Source: Ursus arctos (Eukaryota; Chordata; Mammalia; Carnivora; Ursidae). Taken from it: 64,000 bases of DNA. The stretch spans positions 21,449,501 through 21,513,500 of the forward strand of contig NW_026622841.1 of assembly GCF_023065955.2 (NCBI RefSeq), written 5' to 3'. Shown piece after piece: positions 1-11,059 of the stretch; within the stretch, counting starts at the first letter, position 1, and every line of letters begins with the position of its first letter. The notes under the pieces are model-generated. The model saw only the letters and a program-made list of their open reading frames with translations, did not search any database and was not told the DNA's origin. The translations under genes and the position numbers were made by a program.

Positions 1-175
1 AGCACTATATAATACATTATGTCTAAAATAGCAATTATACTGAAATATTTTATGCAGCATATATAAATAGATATTGTGTATCAATGTATTATACATTCTG
101 TGTATTATATTTTATATATGCATTATATAAATTTATGTATATTATAAAATATATAATACATTGATACATAATACA
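1..175. repeat. AT-rich low-complexity tract
   Basis: Almost pure A/T with many short palindromic 'atatataat' and 'attatataaa' stretches and recurring 'atacattatg'-type words. It resembles a decayed TA-type microsatellite. No coding signal is present. Confidence 0.75.
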
Positions 176-1253
176 TACCCTATTTATAGGGACAAAGGCA
201 CTAAATTGAAGTGCATCACTGAAACTTTACGAAGAAATGTGTTTTATTTTGTTTTTAAGAACTATTTTAATTTTCCTGCAAGACAGAATTTAGACAATTT
301 TATTAAGTTCTCATTGGAGAAAAATTTTGTTAACTTTTATTTGTAATAGAGTGTCCGTTTTTTTTAAAAAAAGTCATTATTTAATGAATCTATATATAAA
401 AAACAGATTGTCTAGGCTATTTTTTAACATTGCCTTAAATAACAATGAACATTTTGTTTTCTTTTGTTTTGAAGGTTTTCAATAACAGGCAAAGTAGAAT
501 AATATCATCCCTTCCATGGCTCAGAGAAGACACTGAATCAAACTGCAGAAACTACTGTCCATTTGCTCAAGGTCACAGGAAAGGAAACTTAATCTTTTTT
601 GTTTCAAAGGTTCCACTTAGATCCTGCCATTTTCAATGACGGTAGGAAACACAACACCTCAATTGTTAATTTGCCGATGCATTAAATAAGATAGGTTTCA
701 CCTCCTCTTAAGACTGCCTGACTCAATGTTCACCCACAATAAGTAGGCTCACCAAGTCCCTGGTGTCTCACTTCCACCAAGCAGATCTGTGCTTTCCATC
801 CACAACAACTGTGCTTGAATAAATTTTAATTTACTCTTCTTGGTCTGTATTCTCCCTCCTCCCTTTAAAAATACAGACAAAGGCAGAGTGGGTGTTTAAA
901 GGTGCAGGTGATTAGTGGATTAACGTGAAAAGGTGCAGACGCAATCCAATACAGCACATTCACCTTTAGGAAAACTCCAGTTCCACAATTCAGCAGGGAT
1001 AAATTTATTTTTGTAGTCTTGCATGGAGTATTTAAGGCTGGGTGGTTTATATTTATAGCAGCTGCAGATAAACAATAAAAGCAATTGAGCGAAGCAGGTG
1101 GAAGAGACTCCTTTGCTAAAAAGAGGGGTTCCTAGTCTTGATGTAACATGAAGCATTTTCAAGTTACTGCAGAAACTTTCATGCCTGGAGCATAAAGCTT
1201 GGGGTCTTGCACAATTTAGGTTCACAATTTAATCCCGAAGAGATGAGGAGGTA
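176..1253. other. unique non-coding stretch, nothing recognised
   Basis: AT-rich unique sequence with short T and A runs. Open frames here are at most about 100 codons and show no domain, signal peptide or convincing splice context. No SINE, LINE or LTR signature was recognised. Confidence 0.5.
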
Positions 1254-1670
1254 TGTTATGGATTGAAGTGTGTCTCTGTCCCCCCCACCCCAAATTAAAA
1301 TATTGAAGTCCTAAGCTCTAGAATCTCAGAATAGGACTATATTTAGAGACAGGTCCTTAAAGAGGTATGAAGTTAAAATGGGCTGCTGCGGTGGGCCCTA
1401 ATTCAATCTGGTGTCTGTATAAAAAGATGAAATGTGGACGCAGAGACATGTGTGCACATAGGGATGTGTGTGCACGGAGGAAAGACCACACAAGGCACTG
1501 TGAGAAGGGGGCCATGCGCCAGAAGAAGGAGAGGGGCCTCAAAAGAAGCCATGCAGCCAACACCTTGTTCTCAGACCTCTAGCCTCTAGAACCATGAGAA
1601 GATAAATCTCTGCTGTTTGCATCATCCCATGTGTGTTATTTTGTTGTGACAACCCTTGTACACTAAGACG
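1254..1670 (+). mobile_element. MaLR solo LTR, MLT1-like (ERVL-MaLR)
   Basis: It begins with the MaLR-type start 'tgttatggattga' and follows the family layout: a C-rich 'gtccccccca' block, 'gaagtcctaa', 'cagaataggac', 'gggccctaattcaat', 'cagagacatg', 'cttgttctcagacctctagcct', a polyadenylation-like 'agataaatctctgctgttt', and the end 'gtacactaaga'. It lacks internal retroviral sequence, so it is a solo LTR remnant. Short open frames on both strands inside it are incidental. The family is clear by memory of the consensus; the exact MLT1 subfamily is not assigned. Confidence 0.8.
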
Positions 1671-1894
1671 GTATGAAAGGTGATGCTTCCTGCTCCGTCC
1701 TTTTGCTGCCATTATCCTCGTCCATGATGATGGTTTCTTACTGGCTCCAATCACCACTAAACTAAGGATCTGTTTAGCCACTCCCTCTTCCCCACTCTCT
1801 ATTGCTTCATGATAGCCCTTGTGATTAGGTATTTTCTCCCTAACCAGACTGCCCACAACTCCAAATCACAGACCCTGTCATGGCTTTCAGTAGC
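1671..1894. other. short unique spacer
   Basis: Pyrimidine-rich on the plus strand between the LTR and the SINE. An L2 or DNA-transposon relic is possible but was not recognised. Confidence 0.3.
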
Positions 1895-1911
1895 AAGAAT
1901 TGATATGTACT

Positions 1912-2112
1912 GGGGCACCTGCGTGGCTCAGTCAGTGAAGCGTCTGCCTTTGGCTCAGGTCATGATCCCAGGGTCCTGGGATAGAGCCCTGCATCAGGCT
2001 CTCTGCTTAGTAGGGAGCCTGCTTCTACCTCTCCCTCTGCCCGCTTCTCTGCGTACTTGTGATCTCTCTCTCTCTGTCAAATAAATAGATAATATCCTAA
2101 AAAAAAAAAAAA
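1912..2112 (+). mobile_element. CAN-SINE (tRNA-Lys-derived SINE), older form
   Basis: Full-length carnivore SINE. It has the tRNA-related head 'ggggcacctgcgtggctcag', the 'caggtcatgatcccagggtcc' box B-like part, a CT-rich middle ending in (TC)n 'ctctctctctctgtc', 'aaataaatagataat' and an A tail. A target-site duplication 'aagaattgatatgta' flanks it at 1895-1909 and 2113-2127, which fixes both ends. It is non-coding and was mobilised in trans by LINE-1. Confidence 0.97.
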
Positions 2113-2127
2113 AAGAATTGATATGTA

Positions 2128-2620
2128 TTGTACTACTGACAATATGCAGGGAAATTGATCCTTTAATGGTGCAACCTGGTACTAATTTCAAGGTTTCCAA
2201 ATAAAGATGTTCCTTTAGCCTCTGATAAAATGAAGGAATAATAATTCATCCAGCAGGAGTTGTCCTGTGTACGTAAGCTAGGAAAAGTAGTGGCATAAAT
2301 GCATTACTTTAAAAATATAGCTTAGATTTTATCACCTAAAGAGAAAGAACACAAAGGCTTGGAGCTCTAAACCTTCAAAAATGGATTAAGATGTAAGAGA
2401 TTGAAAGTTAGCTGTTCCATGCATTCTCCTGGGCAATCAAAGAGGGACAAAAGCTACGTGGTTAAATATCCTTGGTCTTAGGCTGAAAGGTATAAAATAA
2501 TAATCAACACCCATATTCCAATAACGTTGAGGTAAAGAACCTGGAGTGACTGGCCGATGGGAAATAAGCTGACAGATGATAAGAAAGGCAACATTTCACC
2601 CTCTGTTTGGAATGTTCTTT
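2128..2620. other. unique non-coding stretch, nothing recognised
   Basis: AT-rich sequence without repeat signatures or open frames of note. Confidence 0.45.
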
Positions 2621-2621
2621 C

Positions 2622-2790
2622 TTAAATGAAAAACTCCTACTCATCCTTCAACTCCCTCAATCTTATGTCCTCTCCTCTGGCAAACCCCAAATGTCCAGGA
2701 GCTCTATGGTTCACTAGTCTTTTGTGCAGATTTCAAATATGGCATTTATCAGACTGTGTAGTAGTAACTGTCTATTTAAATTAAAAACAT
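2622..2790 (+). mobile_element. L2 LINE fragment
   Basis: Matches the L2 3' region in order: 'aaactcctactcatccttcaac', a 'tcctctcctctgg' block, and 'gcatttatcagactgtgta' followed by 'actgtctatttaaa'. Heavily diverged; the ends are approximate. Confidence 0.45.
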
Positions 2791-3637
2791 TAACTTGGGA
2801 TGCACTGATAATTTTTATGCCACTAAGAAAGATAACTGAACCATGGCACAATCCTTTCCTGTCACATAGAATTTTAGTTTATACATTTTTTTTTAATCAC
2901 ATGTCCCTCTGGTCATACATAAAAAGGAAAATACAAGCAGAAGTATGAGTAAATTATTCCTAGAACTTTACACTCAGAGTCTGATTTCTTAATCACTTTC
3001 TGAATCAGAATTGTGGCTATCTGTGAATTTTCCATATAGTTATACTGCTCTCTGACATTAGGGAAAACTGTGATACCGTATTTCTTAAAACAGTGCTTCC
3101 CAAATCTGTCCAGAGTTGTCCTCCAACTCTCTGAAGTAAATCAGTAAGGCTGCGTGCATTTGCTCAGACTATGATCATCCGCCACTCCTTCTCCCTGCCC
3201 AACAACGACTATTCAAAGATGGTAAAATATGAAAATGTGTGCCTTAGAAGCAATGAAATATAATAATTATATTCACTTAACCCTTCCTCATTATTTTCTA
3301 TTTTATTATTCTCTGTGCCCTCAGAACCTTGGATAGTTCCCAGCAGGAGGTAAGTTCTGGATACTCGCATATCCCAGTCCCCATGGGAAGTCTGCCTATG
3401 CTCCCATAATCAGTACTCTAATGACCATTTTCTGAAAGGAGGACATGATACAAATTTAGAAGTATTGTCCCACCACATATTTTCATGCCACCTTCTAACC
3501 AAACTACTGTTACTGCTGTAGTCACTGCTACTACCTCCCCCCACACACTCTTTACTGATCTTCTTGAAAGGCATTCTCGTTCCCTCTGGCTCACCAAGGT
3601 GAGTAGATAAAAAGACAAATGACAGAGCCAAACCCAG
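2791..3637. other. unique non-coding stretch
   Basis: No repeat family recognised. Overlapping short minus-strand open frames at 3410-3631 have no family features and are treated as chance. Confidence 0.45.
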
Positions 3638-4001
3638 TGTTATGGACTCAATGTCTCTGTCCCTCTAAATTCCTATGTTGAAATGTTAACCCCCAATGGG
3701 ATAATGGTAAGAAGTAGAGTCTTTGCAGGTGATGAAGTCACAAGAGTGGAGCCCTCCTAGATGGAATTAGCGTTCTTATAAAAGAGGTCCTGGAGAGTTC
3801 CCTCACCTCTTCTGCCATGCAGGGACACAGTAGGAAGATGGCCATCTATGATTCAGGAAGTGGGAGTGGGTTCTCACCAGACACCAAATCTGCTTTGATC
3901 TTACACTTCCCAGCCTCAAGCCTGGTGAGAAATATATCTCTGTTCCTTTAGTCACCCTGTCTATGTTATCTTTTATATAGCAGCCTGACCGAGCTAAGGC
4001 A
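3638..4001 (+). mobile_element. MaLR solo LTR, MLT1-like
   Basis: A close match to the MLT1 plan from end to end: 'tgttatggactcaatgtctctg', 'atgttgaaatgttaaccccc', 'gatgaagtcacaagagtggagccct', 'cttataaaagaggtcctgga', 'ctgccatgcagggacaca', 'cagacaccaaatctgc', 'cttcccagcctc', and the end 'cagcctgaccgagctaag'. It is about 364 bp with no internal viral region. It is better preserved than the copy at 1.25 kb and belongs to a different MLT1 branch by its 'gtggagccct' section. Non-coding. Confidence 0.88.
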
Positions 4002-4595
4002 CCCAGGGAGGCCGAAGCACAGTGAGGTTAAGACATTCAAAGGGCCCATGGGAAGGCCATGCAGAGCTGCAGAAGCATGGTTATCCCACTGCCCCACATT
4101 CCTAAAATCTTGTTTGACTCACTGTAACTGTGTCCAAACTAGGGTATAACATGTTTGGTTTCTTGAACTGACTGAAGGAACTTCAGTGAGTATATCGGAA
4201 TATCCAGAGAAATGAAAATGGCAGAACACGCTGGCTGTGTCCTTACAACAAAACGGGGTGGGAGAAGGTCTGAGATTTTTGCTCTTTGCATTTGGAGGGA
4301 GACAAGAGGTATTTCTTTATCAAGGTGAGACACCTGCCCTCACCCTGCACACAGCAACCTCAACACCCAGCTGTTCATGGGTAGGTTCCCTTTGGCTCCA
4401 GCGTGGATGTTCTAAGCCCCCCTCCCTCCTGCCTTCTTCTAAGGGCTTTTCTTCCTTGGGCAATGAGCATATGACCACAAAGATAAAATCTGCATCGACT
4501 GACGTATTAGGTCTAAGCTTCGGCCTGTTGTGTCAGGCCTCCTTCTTGCCTCTTCTGCACTTTCAACACTCTTCTTAATTGAGTCAAGTGAAGCA
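4002..4595. other. unique non-coding stretch
   Basis: No recognised family. Open frames of 64-113 codons occur on both strands, but none shows protein-family features. Confidence 0.4.
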
Positions 4596-4597
4596 CT

Positions 4598-4940
4598 ATG
4601 TGCTTCCTGTGGTTGCATTGCTCTCTCCAGCCCGACCTTGCTCATGCTGTGACCCCTGCTCTAATTCTTTTGAGTGCCATTCTCCAGGCTTCCTTGTCTG
4701 CAAAGCCTTATTTATCCTCCCACTGCAGTTCTTGCAAACCGAAGCCAGCTAATTCCTCCACCTCTTCTTGATCTTTCTACCTCACATAACAGTGGTTGGA
4801 ATTGTGCCAGTATCTTCTCATCCCTGATCCTAAAGCAGTTACCGCGTCAGCTTCCTCTCTGCATTTCACACCACCCGAGGGCTGGAACAGAATGGACACT
4901 CTACACGCACTAGCCAAATGCTGTTGAAATGAATAAGTGA
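4598..4940 (+). mobile_element. L2 LINE 3' end
   Basis: Pyrimidine-rich L2-like sequence ('ctccaggcttccttgtctgc', 'cttcttgatctttctacctc') that ends with the typical L2 3' terminus: a decayed 'cagaatggacactc', then 'ctgttgaaatgaataagtga' in place of 'tgttgaatgaatga'. Divergence is high, as expected for L2. Confidence 0.55.
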
Positions 4941-4980
4941 TGTATTTGCTTCATCATTTAGGAATGGATGAAAAAAATGT

Positions 4981-5004
4981 GTATGATATGATGCAGTATC
5001 ATAC
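4981..5004. repeat. short inverted repeat (8-bp arms)
   Basis: The arms 'gtatgata' and 'tatcatac' flank 8 bases and could form a small hairpin. It lies in AT-rich sequence, so it may be chance. Confidence 0.4.
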
Positions 5005-5035
5005 ACCAGATAAAAGAAATAGACTTCAAATACTT

Positions 5036-5107
5036 ACGGATATATATGTATGTGTGTTCTGTATACACGTGTGTATATATACATATGTATATATACACAG
5101 ATATATA
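5036..5107. repeat. TA/TG-rich microsatellite, degenerate
   Basis: Alternating TA and TG dinucleotides ('tatatatgtatgtgtg', 'acacgtgtgtatatatac', 'atatgtatatatacac'). The short plus-strand open frame through it is compositional. Confidence 0.8.
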
Positions 5108-5394
5108 AAACTGTTGAATAACTGAAGCATTATATTGACCCTCCTGTGTATCTAAGCAACCTTTTAAAGATATTATTTAATCAATATAGTATTTGGAACT
5201 AAATTAATCTTTAGTTAAATTTCCTCCACTTATTTTGAACAGATTACTAATGCACTCCTGGAATTACGTGCAGATTTGTTGTGCAGACAGAGATGTGCAT
5301 TTTTCTGCATAGAGAAGGGGAAGCAGTAAAAAGGGGACTGAGGGCTGGGAATGGTGAAGGTTTTCAGGTGATGCTGGTGACGGCTGGGACAAGG

Positions 5395-5472
5395 AAACAG
5401 AACAAAGAGATAAGGGAATAGAAGGCAGGGGAGAGAGAAAGGCAGGGGAGGGGGGAGGGGAAGAGACAAGGG
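5395..5472. repeat. GA-rich / G-run tract
   Basis: A strand-asymmetric purine tract that includes closely spaced runs of four, six and four G at about 5442-5460, with another G run upstream. It could form triplex or G-quadruplex structure. The minus-strand open frames here encode low-complexity Pro/Ser/Leu and are artefacts of the tract. Confidence 0.75.
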
Positions 5473-5557
5473 AGCTCATCATGATGATGACCATGTTTAT
5501 TATCACCATAACATTAACTCTAGAACCCTAACTTATTGCCATTTAGTAAATATTTTT

Positions 5558-5748
5558 TTTAAGAGCCAAGAACTGTGCTGGATTCTTTACATACGGTAAC
5601 TCCTTCTTATTTTAGCCCTAACATCAATTAATACCTCAATACTATTCTTATCATAAAGCTCAAAGGGCTCTTTTACCTAAGATTATAGAGCATCAAACCA
5701 CGATCTGTTGTCCTCTAGAGTTCCAATCCTTAGCCATTGTGTGAGTGT
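5558..5748 (-). mobile_element. MIR SINE
   Basis: Antisense MIR in order: 'gagccaagaactgtgctggattctttacata', 'taactccttcttattttagccctaacatcaa', 'aatactattcttatcataaagc', and the end 'gttgtcctctagagttccaatcc'. This is an ancient tRNA-derived repeat at typical MIR divergence. Confidence 0.65.
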
Positions 5749-6795
5749 TACATTTAATTGTCTTTTCCTTCTCTTTGATCATCAGGAACATTTCAGTGAT
5801 GGCTTACTCCATCAGCTTTATTGGATTCTCACAGCCAAATTTATAGAGCTAAAGACATATAGGGTCAGTGGGGCCTTATTCATCAATATTCTCCCATTGT
5901 GATATATGACCAGATATTCATTTGCATTTAATTCTCCAATCCTGACCAGCTACTGTTTTTCCAGAAGCTGCATGGAAGACAACAGTTCCCAGAAGACCAG
6001 TACACTTTCCTAAGCGCCTAGGAGAGTTGGGTTACTACCATGTAAAGTATTCCTACTGTAGATTCAAAACCCAAGTTTATGATCTCCTTCCTTTGAGAGT
6101 GCTGTTAAGAATTCATCCTCCCACTCCATTCCTCACCTCATTGTTTCTTAGGCTATTATCCAAATTCTAACAATGCCAGAAACAATCAACACAGAGATAA
6201 AAGGTATAAATTTCCAGGAGATGGAATTGAAGTTCCCCAAATCATTTATATATATAAGCTGAAAATTTTCTATTTTGGCAACTTCAGGTATTGAGAGAGA
6301 AGTCACTTGGTCTATCCCTCTCTCCTCAGTGTCTTTGTTCTATCATTAATGTCTTGTTCATCATACCATATGAAATGCTTAGGAAAGATACAGAATCAGA
6401 AAAGCAGTAATGTTTCAAAGCAACTACCTAGATGCACACTCCTTTTCAGGACACTGAAACCTAGATAGGTTAACAAAATTGTATCCCAAAGGTCTCCCAA
6501 TTCCAAGGCATTTCTTCTGTTGTGGAGTCTTGAAGTTAATCTTCCCAGATTCTTTCTATTAAAGTTGCCTCATTTTTGTCCTTAAGGTTGTTAATTTCCA
6601 CGTTTACCCTCTCTTCTTTCTTGTTCCTTTTCCTTCAACCCTAGTAAAAGCTAGACATGGACGTCAGAGGTTGGGCACACAATCCAGTCTCAAGCGCAGG
6701 TATATGAAAGGACACGTGGGACACCCAGATTTTGGCACAGCCACTAAGAATTTTAGGACCCGGTGTCCTCATTCTCTGGCATCTGGACATAGTGG
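5749..6795. other. unique non-coding stretch
   Basis: No recognised repeat or gene. It includes a small TA run near 6246 and many short frames interrupted by stops. Confidence 0.45.
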
Positions 6796-6799
6796 TATG

Positions 6800-7000
6800 T
6801 ATCCAGAATCACAAAGCTCACTGGTATTAAATCCCTATAGAAGAATTTTGTTAGCATGGGTTCTAGGTCTGCTTCTATACTTAGCTATGCTATACTGGGC
6901 GGGTCATTTAACCTAACTGAGCCACAGAGTTTTCATCTGATAAATGATAGAAACTGCAGTTTTATCTGAATGTTTCTTTGAGGAAAAGGTCACTCTAGTC
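6800..7000 (+). mobile_element. MIR SINE
   Basis: Sense MIR: 'gcatgggttctaggtctgcttc', 'cttagctatgctatactgggcgggtcatttaacctaac', 'gttttcatctgataaatgata'. These match the MIR core 'tgtgaccttgggcaagt' and 'cctcatctgtaaaatg'. The short open frame through it is chance. Confidence 0.6.
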
Positions 7001-7254
7001 AAGGGTATGCTAGAAAACGTTTAATGACTGCTTCTCTAGAGAGAAAGTGCAGTTTACCAACTTCGTGGTGTAAATACCCCATCAGATCTGTTTTCAAGCT
7101 ACAGACATGATGTCGCCGAACAGCAAGTCGGAAGAGACGTGCACAGCTGAGCCTTGGGGGCTCACAGGAGCTATCCCAGCATTCCACTTACTCCATCGAT
7201 CTGTAAGTAACGGCACAGATGTTCTTGCCTTTACACTTTCACTCACACATTTTA

Positions 7255-7568
7255 CTTAAACTGGAAAGTCTTTTTCTTTCTTTTCTCTGCACATCTAATT
7301 TCTACTCATAATTCAAGATTCAGCCTTAATGCCAACTCTTTCATAAACCAGAATCTTTTACATAAGAATCAATTTTCTCTTTACCATATCTCTCCTTAAC
7401 TCTTACTCTATTCTTTTCTCGTATTCATTAATTGCTTACAAGGCTATGTTTGTCTTGTTTCCCTTTTCCCAGCACGTGCCACACTCTCCATGCTCTCTGT
7501 CGTACGTAGCAAAATCCCTTGAACACAGCAAGGGTTAGATCAGTGTTCGCTGAATAAAATATTGACTA
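7255..7568 (+). mobile_element. L2 LINE 3' end
   Basis: L2 3' section: 'ctactcataattcaagattcagcc', 'gccaactctttcataaacc', 'cttaactcttactctattc', 'tgtttgtcttgtttccc', 'aatcccttgaacacagcaa', and a decayed tail 'gtgttcgctgaataaaa'. Confidence 0.5.
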
Positions 7569-7569
7569 A

Positions 7570-8395
7570 ACCTACTTTGAAAAACATTACAAAGTCATAT
7601 CAAGAAGTACTCCCTCCTCTCCCAAATTGAGGATTCTATAAAGATAGGACACTGTTTGATTCATGTTTATATTTTTGGTATTGTGTTTGTGCCAGATAAA
7701 AGTTCAGAAATAGAGTAAATTGAGCCAAAGTGATGATGTTTCTAAAGTGGCTACTGCAGGTGTTAATGATGGAATCCGAGTGGGAGAGGCCCAGTTGGCA
7801 CTGGGTTCCAGATCTACCTAAAGGATGTCCGTGCGATGGGCATCTCCTGCTTTGGGCCTGCCCGTGAAACCTGGGCTTGCCACAGAAATTTAGATCAGCA
7901 ATACCAATGAGCCTTAGTTATCACTAGGTGGCAAGACAGGACTAACAACACAGCTGTGAGATACACCCAGTCTCCAGCAGGGAAGCTAGACACAAGGGAA
8001 CAAGGGGCAACACCCTTCCTCAGCACTTTAGTTGTGAATAGAAGGCTATTACAGGCTGCAAGCTGGACAGGCAGAAGGAGTACCCAACATGCACAGGAAA
8101 TGTTAGCCTCGATGCAAAAAGCTGAAAAGGTGCAGCTGAAGCCTGTAAGCCTGGAATAATTAAAACCAAGGCCTGACATTCCCAGGAGGCAGAGAAGTAA
8201 GGCAGAAGAAGAGTCTGGCCTTATCATCAATGACAAACTCTCCACCAGCACGTTCAAGAGAGAAGGTCAATATTGGAGTTACTATTTTTGACTGTATATG
8301 GAGCAACATATTTTTGTTAAATGAGCACTTATAAAATGCTACATAAATTATAATTTCATGAAACCTTCAAAGGCACTTCAGGATGATTACAAAGC
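7570..8395. other. unique non-coding stretch
   Basis: No repeat recognised. A 120-codon minus-strand frame (7895-8257) is leucine/serine-rich, has no ATG context or family match, and overlaps a plus-strand frame. It is probably chance. Confidence 0.4.
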
Positions 8396-8399
8396 TCAC

Positions 8400-8578
8400 T
8401 TATGATTGCGCTATAGGGATAAACCAATGCATGCCATTTTACTCTGTGCTCAGTTAGGAAACTGAGACTCAGACAGGTTAATGACTTGGCCCAGGCCAGA
8501 CTAGTGAGTGCCTCGCAGATCAAACCCACGACTGCCTGAACCCAAACCTCTCGCTCCTTTCCACTTTGTCAAACATGC
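8400..8578 (-). mobile_element. MIR SINE
   Basis: Antisense MIR with a well-kept core: 'gccattttactctgtgctcag', 'ggaaactgagactcagacaggttaatgacttggccca', 'gactagtgagtgcctcgcagatcaaacccacgactgcctg'. Confidence 0.85.
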
Positions 8579-9595
8579 ACACTGAAGCAAAAACATGGCT
8601 CTAAGATAATGTGTTACCCTTTTCTAACATAGCTGACATAAATCTGAAAGCAATTCCAAAAGCATAAATACCTAGCTTCCGAAGATAAATACTTTGAGGG
8701 ATAACAATCATGTGGAAGTAGAAGCTCTTGACTAATTAAGACAAAAATGAAGGTCTGTTAGAGTCAAGCCTCATATATTTTAAACTAGTGTTGCTCTTTC
8801 AGTTGACTTCAGAAACGGTGAATTTAGGTAAATTTTCCTTGTTAGAGCTCATTCTCTGTCAGGAACTCACTGAACCTTTGATCTGTCTGCTGTAAATCTA
8901 GTACAGGCCACCTGGCAGATATAAACTTGGAGTAGAAGTCAAGAATTAAAACATGCCAATAAGCTTTTGTTTTTACTCTTTATGATGCCCATGATGTACC
9001 TGGGATTATCCTTTCACATTCTTTGAAATGAAGTGTGGTAAAAATGTTATCCCGTGAGGACGACCTTTTACTCCATAACTTGCCCATTCCTTTTGCTTGT
9101 ATGTTTGCTGTTTTGTTTCGTTTTGTTTTAAATCCAGTAATATATTGGCAAGCAATTTTTGAGAGAGAATTAAGAAATTTTACAGTACTCTTCTGGGCAT
9201 AATATACATATTGTGGAAATAAAAATTTGTCATGAAAGCAGAACAACTAGTTGGATAATTTATGTGAATGGGGGAAGACAATTTAATAACCCTAGAACAT
9301 TCCACATCCTTTATAGAGTGAGAATTATTGTGATTTCTTCCACAGAAATCTAGGCCATGTGCATTTTCCCATCTTATTGGTTGCAATGAACTACTCAGGC
9401 CAGAAGCACTCTGGTTTTCATCACACCAGTGCTCACTTGCATCTAAGTCAAAATCTGATCAACCCTCAGCCTCACTGGTACACACCAGATGGGAAAACTC
9501 AAATACAAGACCTCGAGAAAACTCAAGGCAAATGCAGCATCGATGGTAAATTGTCTTCTTACAAAAGTAAATGAACAGAGAGCCACAACCATACA

Positions 9596-9650
9596 CTTTC
9601 CTTTGTTTTTGTTTGTTTTTTGGGTTTTTTGTTTTGTTTTGTTTTTCCTA
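9596..9650. repeat. (TTTTG)n-like low-complexity tract
   Basis: Successive 'gttttt', 'gtttg', 'ttttttg' and 'gttttgttttg' units on the plus strand. It could be the antisense A-rich tail of an old retroelement, but no body was recognised next to it. Confidence 0.75.
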
Positions 9651-10796
9651 AATAGAAGATAAAATGCATTCAAAGGAGGTGCAGCCTCCCATGCAAATCT
9701 GCCATAAAGGGGGGGGTCAATGCTCCTGAATGTGCTTTTCAGAGCAGTCTGTCAAGCCACTCTCAACCAAATTCCACTAATATTTATACTAATTTTCAGT
9801 GGACACGGCCACTTAACCAGTTCACTGCCTCTAACTGCACAGACAAGCCTGCAGAATTGATATTGATTCAGCCCAAGGGGGTCCAGGGATGCTCATACGT
9901 TCAGTTGTGTAACAGAAGTCTCGGGGCTTGAAACTCCTGTTTTCTTGTATCTTATATATGAGCGACTAAAGAGTGGACATCTCTCTGTAGGAGGACTGGA
10001 GGCCAGGGACTACAATTAGTTGGTAATTAGGAGTTTAGAAATTATCATTTAGGAATAAAAGAAAAAAATTTAGAATAAAAACCATGTAGGCTAGTTTTAA
10101 TTGGTGTCACTAAGGATGATGAGTTATTGCAGACTCCGATATTCCATGATTTCTTCTACCCTTCTTCTCTCTTTGAGAATAAAACTACAAGGAGAAAGTA
10201 AGTGTGGCATTTTCAGACTAAAAACCATGAAAATGTCCTTGAGAAGGTCAGTTCTTAAGCATCCCAGGGCACCTGTGGTAACTGGGTCAACAGCTTGAAA
10301 ACTGCAGGTAGAAAATTTTCCTATCCGATTGTTTTCAGCGCGCGAGCATCCTCTCCTCAAATCACACCCAACACTGGGACTGTGTCAAATGGTCTGGAGA
10401 CATTGATTCCCCCTCCCCCTTTTAAGTGGCTTTCTGTCCATCCATAAAACGTGTCTCTTTTCTCTTTACATTGAGGTTTCCTTCAGATGTTTACAAAACA
10501 CACTACTGTGCGGGGTTTGACTGAATGATCCAACTTCCCTTTTCCTCAAAGGAAAATAGTTTGAGGAAAGCTCTCAAAAATTTTTATTAAATTCCAGAAT
10601 TTTTTTTATTGCAGTACAAAAATTGAGGACAAAAGGAGCAAGAAATATTTGGTAAGTGCCATATTTGTACCTTGTGTGTTACTTTGAGTTTGGGGGAAAG
10701 CAGTGTAAGATGGCAATGCTCTTTGCCCAGAGGGAGTTTAATTCGAGTTAAGAATTAGCACATGAAACATGGGAGCAGCAAGGTCAGGGTCTCATT

Positions 10797-10814
10797 GATT
10801 TTTTTTTTTTTTTT
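10797..10814. repeat. poly-T run
   Basis: Uninterrupted T run about 40 bp upstream of the SINE. It is not part of that SINE, whose A tail is on the other side. Confidence 0.8.
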
Positions 10815-10852
10815 GTAGTCAAAATGGAACAGGAGTCAAGAAGGAGGATCTA

Positions 10853-11047
10853 GGGGCGCCTGGGTGGTGCAGTCGTTAAGCATCTGCCTTCGGCTCAGGG
10901 CGTGATCCCGGCGTTCAGGGATCGAGCCCCAAATCAGGCTCCTCTTCTAGGAGCCTGCTCCTTCCTCTCACACTTTCCCTGCTGTGTTCCCTCTCTCACT
11001 GGCTGTCTCTCTGTCAAATAAATAAATAAAATCTTAAAAAAAAAAAA
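10853..11047 (+). mobile_element. CAN-SINE, bear-type (young) form
   Basis: Carnivore SINE with the diagnostic 'ctcagggcgtgatcccggcg' block, 'caggctcctcttctaggagcc', 'gctggctgtctctctgtc', then 'aaataaataaataaaatctt' and an A tail. A perfect 12-bp target-site duplication 'aaggaggatcta' lies at 10841-10852 and 11048-11059. The head has 'gtggtgcagtcgttaag', a tRNA-region variant. Non-coding. Confidence 0.97.
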
Positions 11048-11059
11048 AAGGAGGATCTA

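Larger units (their letters stand above)
8580..10840. other. unique non-coding stretch with T/G-rich tracts
   Basis: No gene found. It contains TTTTG-type low-complexity runs at 9109-9130 and 9596-9650 and a G run at 9710-9717. The block 8690-8935 is AT-rich, unique and free of repeat signatures, and contains the homeodomain-like site 'gactaattaag'. Confidence 0.5.

Noticed and set aside
1357..1582. Opposing frames of about 70 codons with Arg/His-rich sequence
   Set aside because: Both are inside an MLT1-like solo LTR, which has no coding function.
1912..1985. Possible tRNA genes at the SINE heads
   Set aside because: The tRNA-like head is part of carnivore SINEs. No intact cloverleaf or isolated tRNA is seen at any of the fifteen sites.
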